This document shows, piece after piece, positions 42,100-54,300 of a stretch of 64,000 bases of DNA. Position 1 is the stretch's first letter. Each line of letters opens with the position of its first letter. The notes under the pieces were generated by a model, which had not been told where the DNA came from, made no database searches, and saw only the letters and a program-made list of their open reading frames with translations. This stretch comes from Bacteroidales bacterium (lineage in GTDB: Bacteria > Bacteroidota > Bacteroidia > Bacteroidales > P3): positions 1 to 64,000 of the forward strand of contig JAGBOF010000025.1 of assembly GCA_017633985.1 (NCBI GenBank), given 5' to 3'. The position numbers were made by a program, and so were the translations under genes.

Positions 42100-44949
42100 C
42101 TATTTTATTATTATCTTCTGCGATTTTGTGCCCTTTGCAGTCTCTACTACTACGACGTATGTGCCTGCTTCTGCGCCTTCCAAATCAAAACGGTGTGTGC
42201 CGGAGTTGATGTTCGCCTTGTAAACTTGCAGGCCTAACATATTCACCACTTTTACACTCTTCAAATCTGTTCCGCTAACCGAAACGTTACGGTCGTAAGA
42301 CACAACGTTCGCATCAGCTTCGGTAACATCGTTTATTCCTGATTTCTTATTGATGAATTTTATCTTATATCTGCCTTCATTATCGCCTTCTTCTGCTGTA
42401 AAGGTGAATGTGCTGCCGTCAGATAACAAGGTTTCGGTCTGTTTTGCCAAATCAACGATATAAACATCCATATCCTGCGGAACATTGCTTACAGAGAATT
42501 CGGTCTCACTCTGTTTTGCCGCATGGAAGTTTATTTCTGCCTCATAAGGCAACGATTTAAATACCGTTGAGAATATATGTTGATTGTCTACAAGGAAGTA
42601 TGGCTGAACAAATTCTTCTGCCCCGTCAATTACCATTGCGTATGAATCCAAACCATCCATTCCATTGGAAGCATCTTCTGCCTGTCTTGCCAATAATTCC
42701 GATGCAGTACCGTTTGCTTTTACTGCAAACTGAATTCTTTCAATGCCGGACTTCTTTGCTTTTACTCCTGCAGATTTCTTTGATGATTTCAAAGTAAATG
42801 TCTTCTCGCCGTTGGTTGAACTTAAAACAACAAATCCTTGGTTACGTTCTATTTCTCCGCCGTCCATTTCGGTTTTGAACCAACCGTTTGTACCGCCTGT
42901 CTTAACAGGATTATAAGTATAAACAAATTCTCCGTAACCTTTGTTCTTCAAAACACTTAAATCTATCTTTGAATCAGCACCTGCTGCCAATGCATATACA
43001 TATCCTTCGTCAGATTTCTTTGTCAATGAATTTAATTTAACAGTTGTCTGTGTCGTTCCCGTAGATTTCAAATATGTAACAGCATGTCCGTCTTTGGAAT
43101 CAGGGTTTGTCAATGCCAAATTGCTTTCTTCTTTAATGGCTCCGTCGTCATATTCATATTTCTTATTAGGATATACGTATACAAAGTATGCATTACCTTC
43201 TGCCAATTGGTCATCCTTTGCAACTTTCAAATATTCCCATTCGCCTGCAGTATAATCATAAGGAGCACATGTAACATCATTCGCATAAACATTATTGTCA
43301 CTTGCCGTTCCGCCTGAATTACTGTTAAGAACCTTTACATGACCGCTTGCACCTATCAAATTCCATTCGCTTACATATAATGTTGTAAATGTAGTACCGT
43401 TTTCTAAATCTTCTTGGCTGATACCTGTGCTTTGTGATATAGCACCTAATTGGCTTTTCAATACAGGGTCTCCGTCAGGATCCAAAGGATTTTCCTTAAA
43501 TACGTCAGGCAACGCTGTTACAACCTTATCTTTCAACTCCTCGTCAGTATCACATTTAATTGTCTTATTTCCGCTCTGCAGGTCATCAGGATTTCCATTA
43601 CCTCCGTCCTGTTTCGGTGAATTTTGTTCCTTTTGTACATACCATTCCTGAACGAAGAACAAATCTCCGCTATTGTCTTTAGCCACACCTGTCGGGTTTG
43701 TATTTCCTTCAACAGGACCTACTGCACCCTGTGCTGTGGTAGATTTTACTTTCGTTGTAGTATAACAAGCTATAATTGCACATCCTTGATTACCTAAACC
43801 TACAAGACCGCCGGCATAATTGTTAGAACATTCTACCAAACAGGTTTCTTTTTTATCCTCATCTACGGATACATAACAATTCTGAACAAGAACTAAATGT
43901 CTTTTACTTGCATCACTCAAACCGTTTCCTACTCCCTCTTTACCGCTATTAGCATACATATACTCCTGCGCTCTTCCTACAATACCGCCGACATTGTTTT
44001 CTCCTTTTACATTACTGTTCACGATAAAACAATCCTTAACGTAATATGCTTTCTTTAAGCAACCGACAATACCGCCGACATTATCTTTGCCGACTATAGT
44101 AGCATTCTCCAATCCGACATTCTTTACATAAGTTCTGACAGGATCATCGTAATCATCTACATTATGTGAATCATCAACTACACCGAATAAACCAACGTTG
44201 TTTTGAGACGGCAGATTTATAGTTAAGTTCTTTACAGCATGTCCTTGTCCGTCAAAATGTCCTTTAAAAGGATAAGATTCAGTTCCTATAGGTAAGAAAG
44301 AGTATGATACATTTTTATAATAAGTATACGAGTACGTATACTTTTCATATATATCATCATATTCATCACCTCCTGATTGATTATAATCTCCACAGCCATT
44401 CCAACAATCCCATGTCTTATAGTCTTGTTTTTCTTCTACAAGCACATAGTCACTTGCTGAATATTCCTCAAATGCATCAGAATAATATACTCTGTTTGTA
44501 TACTCACTGCCTTCTAATGAAGTTTCTGTTGTTTCCAAAACAATAGGATCACAATCTTTGCGGACCCAGTCGGCTTTTCCGTCAGTATGCTTTGTTAATC
44601 GTTTTACATGTTGTTTTTTTCGAGCAACAGAAACTTTTATATCAACATAGTTATATGTTGTGTTTGACATATCGACATCTGCAGTCATTTGAAAATAAAC
44701 TCCTTCAAAAGAATTATTTTGACTTTGATTTGATAAATTTACTAAATCAGCTGCAGTGGATATTTGATAAGGATTATCTTTTGTACCGTCTCCGCCCGAA
44801 AATTGTGCGAAAACCGATTCAGGCAAAAGGAACACTAATAAAAGCATTACACTTAACATTCCTACAAAACGGCTTTGCCTGAAACCATTTAGGAACTTAC
44901 GCTTGACCATTGCCGGAGCAACAGTCCTTAAACTTGATTTACTCATCAT
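42100..44949 (-). CDS. T9SS-sorted surface protein with GLUG-like repeats
   Basis: A 949-residue secreted protein. A long basic n-region precedes the hydrophobic signal core (FVGMLSVMLLLVFLLP, about 28-43). GLUG-like beta-helix repeats (about 230-390: VGLFGVVDD, VGGIVGCLKK, VGGIVGRAQ, AGGLVGLG) follow, then an Ig-like or beta-rich middle and a type A sorting domain (about 885-949, VVNMLGLQVYKANINSG ... GTYVVVVETAKG). T9SS cargo of this type is anchored at the cell surface or released. The partner is unknown. It has its own promoter and terminator. Confidence 0.8.
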   Translation of the reverse strand: MMSKSSLRTVAPAMVKRKFLNGFRQSRFVGMLSVMLLLVFLLPESVFAQFSGGDGTKDNPYQISTAADLVNLSNQSQNNSFEGVYFQMTADVDMSNTTYNYVDIKVSVARKKQHVKRLTKHTDGKADWVRKDCDPIVLETTETSLEGSEYTNRVYYSDAFEEYSASDYVLVEEKQDYKTWDCWNGCGDYNQSGGDEYDDIYEKYTYSYTYYKNVSYSFLPIGTESYPFKGHFDGQGHAVKNLTINLPSQNNVGLFGVVDDSHNVDDYDDPVRTYVKNVGLENATIVGKDNVGGIVGCLKKAYYVKDCFIVNSNVKGENNVGGIVGRAQEYMYANSGKEGVGNGLSDASKRHLVLVQNCYVSVDEDKKETCLVECSNNYAGGLVGLGNQGCAIIACYTTTKVKSTTAQGAVGPVEGNTNPTGVAKDNSGDLFFVQEWYVQKEQNSPKQDGGNGNPDDLQSGNKTIKCDTDEELKDKVVTALPDVFKENPLDPDGDPVLKSQLGAISQSTGISQEDLENGTTFTTLYVSEWNLIGASGHVKVLNSNSGGTASDNNVYANDVTCAPYDYTAGEWEYLKVAKDDQLAEGNAYFVYVYPNKKYEYDDGAIKEESNLALTNPDSKDGHAVTYLKSTGTTQTTVKLNSLTKKSDEGYVYALAAGADSKIDLSVLKNKGYGEFVYTYNPVKTGGTNGWFKTEMDGGEIERNQGFVVLSSTNGEKTFTLKSSKKSAGVKAKKSGIERIQFAVKANGTASELLARQAEDASNGMDGLDSYAMVIDGAEEFVQPYFLVDNQHIFSTVFKSLPYEAEINFHAAKQSETEFSVSNVPQDMDVYIVDLAKQTETLLSDGSTFTFTAEEGDNEGRYKIKFINKKSGINDVTEADANVVSYDRNVSVSGTDLKSVKVVNMLGLQVYKANINSGTHRFDLEGAEAGTYVVVVETAKGTKSQKIIIK

Positions 44950-45005
44950 TTTACGTTAATTTTTTATTTGTTCTTTAATTTGTTTAATTCGTCTTATTCA
45001 GAACT

Positions 45006-45014
45006 GCAAAATTA
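45006..45014 (-). promoter_or_regulatory. -7 element for the 949-residue surface protein gene
   Basis: Reverse strand TAATTTTGC, 57 nt before the start. Confidence 0.6.
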
Positions 45015-45058
45015 CTTCAATTTTACTTACTGACAAAAAAATTTCACTAAAAATTTTA

Positions 45059-45118
45059 TTTTTCAGGCTAAAAATACCTGTTTTTACGGCATTTTGTTCC
45101 TAAAAACAGCCTGAAAAA
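45059..45118. repeat. Nested inverted repeats upstream of the surface protein promoter
   Basis: Outer arms TTTTTCAGGCT (45059-45069) and AGCCTGAAAAA (45108-45118); inner arms CTGTTTTTA (45079-45087) and TAAAAACAG (45101-45109). The two stems overlap by 2 nt, so they are alternative. Function unknown. Confidence 0.5.
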
Positions 45119-45169
45119 TGCCTTAAAACAGCATTTGATTTTCACACAGTTACAAACCGTAAAAATAAT

Positions 45170-45253
45170 CACGCAGATTAAAAAATTTTTATCGCAGATC
45201 AGTAAAATAATCAGCCTGATTATTTTCATCAAACGCCGCACTTTGGCGGCAAA
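45170..45253. repeat. 21-bp phased array 6 (4 units)
   Basis: Unit starts 45170, 45191, 45212 and 45233. Cores CACGCAGATT, ATCGCAGATC, CAGCCTGATT and ACGCCGCACT, spacers AAAAAATTTTT, AGTAAAATAAT and ATTTTCATCAA. It lies in the 428-bp gap between the two large surface-protein genes. Confidence 0.88.
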
Positions 45254-45285
45254 AAACGTTTTGAATCGAATTTTTTTTGCTTTTG

Positions 45286-45332
45286 CCCTAAAAAAAGCAA
45301 AAAAACGGGCATCTTCTAATTAAAGATGCCCG
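45286..45332 (-). terminator. Terminator of the giant surface protein gene
   Basis: Stem 45306-45315 (CGGGCATCTT) with 45323-45332, then a long U-rich tract on the minus strand (A-rich at 45290-45305). Confidence 0.85.
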
Positions 45333-45377
45333 ACACAATCATTCTTACAAATAAGTTTTACTCTAAAAAGTCAGATA

Positions 45378-48300
45378 TTACTTGATAACGACCATTTTCT
45401 TCGACTTCTTCTTGCCGTTAAACTCGGTGATGTAGTAGTAAACGCCCTGCGGCAAATCGGAAGCATCGAAGTTAATGGTGTGATGTCCTTGCGTGAAGTG
45501 CCAAGAGTTGGTGAAAACTATGCGGCCTTCGGCAGAAGTTACGTAGAACGTCACCTCCCCTGCCTCTGGCAATGTAATGCCTATTGCAGTCGTGTTCTTC
45601 AAAGGATTAGGTACGTTTTGCTCCAATTCAAAGTCGGATATATTGCCCTCAACAATAGAATCCAGACCTATGTATGAGGTTACGATAACTATATTGGTCG
45701 TATCGTTGGAGCGGTTTTCGTCATTCGGATATTCAATCCATGCAACGATGTCGTATTTACCGTCTTCCGAACGCGGAACACCTTGGTCGAAGTTCATGTA
45801 TTCGGTCATTCCGTTAGGCTCGTCGTGTGTCCATTCGAATGTCTGGCGTACAGGGTTTGCCCAATTGCCGTTATAAACGTATGCAGCACGCACGGTAGTC
45901 TTTCCGCCTATGTTACCCACGTTATGGGCACGCAACTGAACGGTGGAAGTCTTATTGACATTGTGTTCCACCATTATGGAATCAGCCTGCGCATCCCTGT
46001 AAGCGATATAAACCGAACATGTGGTGTCGTTATCAGGGTTTTCATCGTTTTTAACTATGATATACGCACATACGCTTTGGTACATCTGACGCGGAATCCT
46101 TCTTGAGAACATGTGGTATCCGTAAGAGTTGGAACGAAGGGTTGTTCCCTCACGGTAAAGTTCCTCTACCGTTGTAGTAGGATCGCCGTTATAGTAGTAA
46201 CCTACGGTTATATTGTCCACACCTACGTTGCTGCGGTTGTACATTGCTATCTGAACGCCCAAAGTATTAGGATCGGTTTCATCCAAAGTTATCGCCTTGG
46301 CTTCAACGTCCACCGTGGTATTCGTTCCTTCCAAACGTTTGTACAAAGTATCGTTGTCGTGGTAGTTATCACCCTCCAAACCTATCCAAGCCTTAAGGTT
46401 GAAACGTCCGAACGATGAGCGGTAAGTTTGTTTGAACTGATAAACGTATTCATCGCTGTTATTCAACGGCGGATTGAAGGTTATCACTTCGCTTACCTGC
46501 GTATTATTGGCTACCGAGTAGTAGACAGGCAATTTTTCGATAGGTGTAAGACCGTAATTCTTAACACGTATTGCCACCGAGATATCGTCATTGGAAGCTA
46601 CCTTGGCAGTAGGTTCTTCAATAGCAAGGATTGCCGCATCGGTCATAAGAGGACCTATAACGCAGGTAGCCCATGCCGTGTCGTTATCGGTATACAAATC
46701 TTCAGGATTCAAGCGTGTGTATGCCATAATCGTGAACGGATCAGGCATGGATGCGCTTAAATAACGTCCGCTATGGAATGTGTATTCGATAGTGTCGTTT
46801 ACAGGCACCGTTCTGTCAAATACGTCTTCGCATTGCGGTATGTGCATATCTTCGGCTACGTAACAAACCTTAAAGGTGGTAAGTTCTTTCTTTCCGTAGT
46901 TTCTTACCGTTACTTTAGGGTAGAAATATTGTCCGTAGTTAGGAAGTTTTTCAGGTGTAAGCTCTATCTTGGTTACTCCCGCATCGCTGTCTCGTCTTGC
47001 TCTGCCGATAGAGAATTCGTCTATTGCAACTCCGTCACCTACTCTGCCTTCGCCCGAAACGAATACGAAACGGAACTGAATGCTTGAGCCCAGATTGCCG
47101 CTTATTCCGTCTAATGAATAAGCCACTCTCTCCCATGTAGCGTTGGTTTTGGAGAACCCTTCGTCGCTGTCATACCAGTTATCGCCGTTAGGGTCTTTCT
47201 TGCTGCCCAGTTTAACCCATGTACCCGTGTAATTGGTGTACTCAACATACATGTAAGCCTTTGCAGCCATATCCTTACGCAACATAAAGGAAACAGTATC
47301 AGGTTTTACTTTGTTAATATCATAAACAGGGCTATACAGTACGCTTGTGTTGTTTTCAGGATACTGTCCGTCAATATTGGTCTTCCAACAATTAGGTTTC
47401 GAATATGCAGACTTGATAATCTTATTGTGTGCATCGCCCGGTTTACCGAACTGCCAACAATTGGACGGGGCTGATAAATCTGCTTCGTATGCGTGGAAAT
47501 CAACATTGGAGTTGACGGTTTTTTGTGTTATCTCACCTTCTTCCGTTTCCGTTTCTATTGTTTCCTGTTCGTCGAAGTCTGTTAAGAACGGAACGGTATA
47601 GGTATGGAATGTAAAGTTAGTCAAAGTAACCGTATCGTTATTGTGATATTCGTCACCCTCCAAATCGATATAAGCTTTGAACTCATTCAAACCGAAATTC
47701 AATTCGCCGTCCAACAAAACAACGTCTGCCGTCTGTGAAGAAGTAAGCGCACCTTCCCAATTATATACATTGGTGTCTCCGTTATATATCCATGTTATGT
47801 CAGCCTTCTCCATAACCGATTTACCCGAGTTCCTTATACGCACGGTAACCTGTTGATGCTGTTCAAAGGTCATGCGGGCAGGAGATTCGAAACGTATCAA
47901 CTCGGCATTGGTGTTTTCTATCGGGCTGACAAATATCTTGTAGTCTTCTATTTCGCCGCCGTCTATTGAAGGAGTCTGTCCGTTACCAGGAGTTGCCCAG
48001 AACGTATGTTGTGAATCGTTTTGGGAAACAATTATACGCATCAACGTATAACCCGTATGGGCATCTTCAGGAATAGTCACAAGTCCGCTGTTAGGTTGCC
48101 CCAATATAACGGTATCGGAATAAATACATTCGGAAGAATCAAACACTCCGTCTCTGTTCCAGTCAATCCATGCTTTCAAATAACCCTCGATAACGGTATT
48201 TTCAGTTATGGTCATATCAGCTGCAGGCTCAACGGTAACAATCAATGAATCCTCCAAACCTCTGAACAGTGTTGTCGGTTCCAATGTTTTGGTAAAGTCG

Positions 48301-51300
48301 GAATAAGCATCCGATCCGTTACCCGATTTATTGTTAAGGGTTGCAAACTGAACCTGTGTTATATCCAATGAAACACTGTTCGAGATTCCGTGTCCGTCTT
48401 CCTTAACACCGTCCAAACCTTTCGTCTTTATATAATCACACGTATCATTCTGCGGAGAACAATCATTAGGATCTGCCGTCCATGCACGTACCTGATAAGA
48501 TTTGCATTCCTCTTCTGCAAAATTAAACATAGTCTTAAACGGATATACAATAGTATCATTAGGTGCCACCGACATGTCGCAGATTTCTTCCGTCAATACA
48601 GGTACAGGGTCATCTTCCGACAGACATGTGATTTCACATACTACTTTGAAGTTAGATTTAGTTTCAGAACCGTAATTGGTTATTGCAACCTTCACAGTAT
48701 CCGCTTCCATAAATATATATGTGCTCGTATCCGATGCAGGCGGTTCAACGACAGCCACTGCAGCCAAATCGGTAGCACAACGCGGACGGATGATAACTCT
48801 TACCGAATCGAAATAACTTGGGCAACTTACATTACCTTTTCTGTCTACTCTTAAATAGAAAGTGGTATCTCTGTACATAGGTCCTATATCATAAGCGGTA
48901 GAATTCTTATAAGTACCCGTTGCTCCCAAGAACGGTGCTATATCAGTAGAATCTTTATACCATTTGATAACAAGTGAATCCACCTGCGAAGCCTGCGGTC
49001 TTGCCCATGTAGCATAATTAACCGTATCATTATGTCCCTCAGGTTTTATTGCAGGAGCCAAAACTTCGTAAGTAACTGCCGAAGAAGTATCATTACCGTA
49101 TCTGTTATCGCCGACAAGTCTTACCGATGTACGTATACTCCAGCTGGTATCCCTGCCGTTTAAAGGCATCAAATTAGGTTTATTGTTTTTGAAGATGAAA
49201 TATTGAATAACTCCGTCAGGTTGCAAATCCTGTATGGTTTGGGAAACACCCACGTCGTTAGTGTAGGTATAAGGGAAAGATAATTGTTCAGTTGCCTGGG
49301 TTAGTAATTGTCCGTCCTGTCCTCTTACTTCATAAGACACTGTTATCACATCACCGCTGCCGACAGTCACACTGCCCACGTTTCTAATAACAGCCGCTAT
49401 CTCCTGTGCAGTCATCTGCTGACCGCATTTGGATTGTCCTGCATCTTGCTTACGTGTTGCAGTACATGACAAGTCTTTACCGACATTTACCTTTATCTTT
49501 ACGGAAGATGTATCATTGTAATTGATTGTATCATTCTTCAAATCAACATAAACTTCTATATAAAGCGAATCTTTATCAGGAACGTTTAATTGAGCCGTGA
49601 AATACTTGTTAAACGTATAGTGGATAGTATCCAAAGAAGCAATAAATCCCGTATAAGTCTCACGGATTGAATCAATACATGAAACGGAGTCTTTGTTACG
49701 TTTGAGTACCGCAACGACATCCATAGTGTTTATGGTAAAGTTACCGAAGTTCTTAATAACGGCAGTTATTGTAACAGGATCGTATTCGATATACTTTGTT
49801 TTGGATTGCGGAGATAATAACTCAACTACTCCTGCATCGTATTCCTCAAATTGATACTCGTATGCACCTATCGTAGGTTTAGGAGTTGCAGGACGTATAC
49901 TGTCATTGATATCCGTTACAAATTCTTCCAAAGGTTCTGCCTGACGTACTATATCGGTAGGATAACGCAACATCAGACAAGTATCGCTCTTAAACGGATT
50001 GGTTTCACTAACAGAAGAAGCATCGAAGCTGTTAGCCGCTTTAAGCGCAGTTAAGTCAGAAATATTTGTTGTCCAATAAGCGAACAATGTACTGTTGGTT
50101 ATATAGTTGTTATTATCCGACAAAGCAACAGGACTGTTGGCTGCTTCCACATAATAAGCATATCCTTTACTTTGGTTATCCAGATTGTTATTTCTTACAT
50201 ATATATTATTAGATGCTTTTCCTACGGCGATATTCTTGGATTTTGATTTACTGTCCGTAACCTTTAATAATACTGTATTGTAATAAATCTGAACATAATT
50301 GGATGAATCAACGTCTATACCCAAAGATGCATTGCTGCCCGTTCCTATTATTGCAATTTCATTGTTTACAATATTTAAAGGACTTAAATCAGAGAAATCA
50401 GAAGACCTTACTACTATACCGCCTCTGTTTTTCGTAGTTTCGGTAAGAATTATTCTGTTAGCCAATATATGGGATTGTCCGCTTATATTGCTCAAACTAA
50501 CGGCTTCACCTGCTTGTGTCGTAGTATGCGAACGGAAATAATTCTTGGATAGTTTAACATTGTCAAAGTCCGATACTCTTACAGCATCTATTATAAAGTC
50601 CGTAAACTTACAAGCGGATATATTCAAACCGTTAGACACGGAAACATTGTCTTTGGACAATATCGTTACCAATGAATAAGATCCGTTTATAAATTCATCC
50701 TGATCAAAGGTTATGTTATCATTTTTACCCGACAAAGTAACAAGATTTACCACTTGTTTATTGTCTGAATTCATAGTAAAGACAACATTCTTAAAGGCTA
50801 TATTAGTCGTATTCTCCAACAATACATCACCTGAATTATTGTCACCTTCGAAAACAATATTTTCAAAGGTTATGTATGAGCTTCCGCTAATATTCAGGAT
50901 ATTTTGATTGTCACTTGCTTCGGAACTTTCGGAAGATTTTAATGTAACATCACCCGAAGTTGTAAACAATATTGTATTTTGTTTGGAAGCTCCGTTAATA
51001 AGTCCTATATTAATCTGCTCGTCATAAGTTCCGTCTGCTATGTTAAACACAACAGGTCCGCAAATACCAGATATCTGCAATGCTTCAACGGCTTTGCCTA
51101 TTGAAGAATATTCTTTATCTTCACCTATTTCAAAATAGGTTACCTCGCTGTCAGTTCCCAAACAAGCCGATAAGTATCTTGACACAGTGTCATTAGCCGT
51201 TATTGTGTCTTCACAATCGGCAACAACTTGTGCTTCTATGCAAACTGCACCAGAACTGAATTTATAATCACCCAATTCTATTACAACGGTTTCGTTTTGT

Positions 51301-54300
51301 GCAATGTCTCCAGTCCAAACAACATCTTCTTGCTCTTGGGAATTTACTTTCCATTTTATGGTTGCTTTCTGTAAATTATTAGTTCCGTAATTCTTTATTT
51401 CGACAGAAACAGGAATATCTATTCCCGAAGTAATATTATCTTCTTCAGGAGATACGATCTTAACCATTGCCGCATCACAAGAAGGCGGTTCTGCTACATT
51501 AACCACAACAGGAACTCTTTCACTGCGGCAGCCCGACAACGACATATTGAATTTCATGTAAGGCATTTTATTGTTATAAGATGCCGTCGCATCGGAAACC
51601 CATGAACAAACTTCAGTCTTGTTGTCCCTGCGTGATCTGGCACACATGTATGACGTTGTAGTGTTGTAAGTATAAACTTTGGCGTCATTGTTTTCTGCTG
51701 TAAAGCATATCTCAACAATTATATTCGAAACTCCGTCCCAAGAAAACGGATTGTCAAACGTAAGTTCTTTCCAACCTTTAACATTTTCATCAAAAGACAA
51801 CTCTGCAGTATTGTATACTTCCGTCAAATCAGTCTCCCAATCATTCAAAACATCATTATCCGTCATACCTATCTTTACCGAATAATTATTCCAATTAACG
51901 GCAAGTTGGTTTTTCTTAAGTTCAACAGATGATATATTGAATAAAACACCGTTTATCTGTCCTTCGTCATATCCGTAAGCCAACAATGAATCAGCTCTTA
52001 CCAGATATTGTTCTTTGACGTTGGTATATATAGTGTTAAACGGTGAAGGATAGCCGTTAGAACTCGATTTTCCTACAAGGGAAGAATCCGTTCCCATTGC
52101 CTGACTCCAAGGTATCTGCAAAAATGCTTCAGTATACAATGTTTCTGCTTCATACAATACAGGAGTTGTATAGGAATTACCTCTTGCCAGTTCTGAATCG
52201 CTGTCATAGTCAGAGTACCAAACAACGATATGATCGGATTCTGCCGTTACGGTTCCTGTAGATGCATACGGAATAAGTATATCCTGTGCAACAGGAGCTG
52301 ACGGGGTTTGTAATGAAGTAACAGAAGCGTATGCCGTATCGTTAGTGTGGATTATATCTGCTTCCAGACTTGTATAAACCTTTACTACAATATGTCTGTC
52401 ACGTTCCGAAGCCGACAAATCAACTTTCTGACTTAAAACATATTCTGCAGATTCTGATTTTGCCAATAACTCGGAATAGCTTTCCGTTATTGTTTGTATC
52501 TTTTCTCCGTCATCATATATTTCACAAACGATAGGAATTACTGTCTCTAAATCTTTAAGTCCTGTATTTGTTATTTTCACCTTTATTTCAGATGTAGCTA
52601 ATCCGCAACCTGCCGTATCACTTACATCCGTAAGTTCAACATAAGCAATACCCGGATCATATTCAGGAATATTTATAATCTCTATATTATAAGGAGTGAA
52701 AAATCCGAAACAACCGTTATCAGAATAAACCGTCAGATTTTCGTTATAAGTACCTATTGACATAGGATTTGATCCCGATGCAACCGTCCAACCGTCAGAT
52801 GTATTGGAGTTTGCATCATTTCTTATAATTCCCGCAGTTTCCGAAGTAACATCTATGGATTTGTCTGTATTCTTCCAAATGCTTTCCGGTATTTTCAACG
52901 CAATTGCGAATCTTGTTCCGTTTACGGCAACTGCATCTACAAATTCATCTTGAGCATTTGTTATTGCAAATCCGACTTTGGCTGTCGCTGTTGCCTTAAA
53001 GTTATTTGTATTTATTGCAATTGCTTCGTCTTGTGCAACTGAAACCGATGCCGTTGGCACCAAAACAACTGAACTGTTTGCCTTTAATACATAATTATCA
53101 GGGAATGTATATGCCGCCGCAGATGATACCAAAGAATCACCTTTTGCTTTGTAATATAAGAACTTATATTTAGACATATCTATATCTCCGTTACCGAAGT
53201 TTGATATTTCATAAGCATTTGCTACATTTACATAACCAGGCAAATTAGGTGTCAAACCATCCTTTGAAGTATTGTTGGAATATTGTATTTCCGATATTTT
53301 AACAACGGCTATCTCTTCTTTTCTTGAGAAATACATTGTAGTATCGGAATATAAATTATCCGTTTCGAATGAATGTCCTTTATAGAAATAGACACTGTCA
53401 TCCAAATGATAGAACCAATATACACTGTCATTAGGAACTAATTCTGATACATCTACAAGAGCCGAAGTATTATAATCAACCTTTTTATTCACCGCCTCAA
53501 GTGCAGGCAACTGATACAAAGAAACAACTTCCGCAAATGCAGTATCATTATTTTTAACGGAATCTTTATCCAATATGGAATAAGCTTTTAATTCAAAAAT
53601 CTGGGTGCCGTTTACAGAGGTGAAATTATATTTATTTGTAAACTCCACATGATATAAAGAATCTGGCAATACCTCATCAGTAAATGTATAAGGTGATGAC
53701 GTCGTTCCGTCAACGCTGTAATTCAATTGCAAAGTATTTGCAGGTATGGTATCAGCACTTATATTTCTAAATTCCACAAATACGGTTTCATTCTCAAAAT
53801 GACAATCAGAATAAGAGTTCTTTCCGTCAAACGTTCCAGAAGTAATACCTGTTTTGATTACATATATATTACTTGGAGGAGGATTAAATTCTCTTGAACC
53901 TATACAAGGATTCTTTTCGGTTTTAGCAGGACGGTCATCACCGTTATAGTCATCAGTCACTCCGTCTATATGCGTTCCGCCTTCGCAAAGAATAATATTT
54001 GTCGTATATAAATTATTCCATGCTAAAAATATAGGATCATCTGTATAATAGGAAGAATCGTCATTTGTTTGTTCTTTCCATGTATCCAATGTCGTACTCA
54101 AATCTCCGTTATAACTGAATAAATAAAGATTTGGAATTATAGATGTTTTGTAGTAAACGTTATTTGAGAAATCAAAGCTATTATCTGATGAAGGACGTAT
54201 TGCAACAGCATAACCATAACCGTCACTTACAATAATATTGTTCTTTATTATATTGTTTGTTACAACCGAACCTGTATAACCCATGTTCAGACCGTAAACA

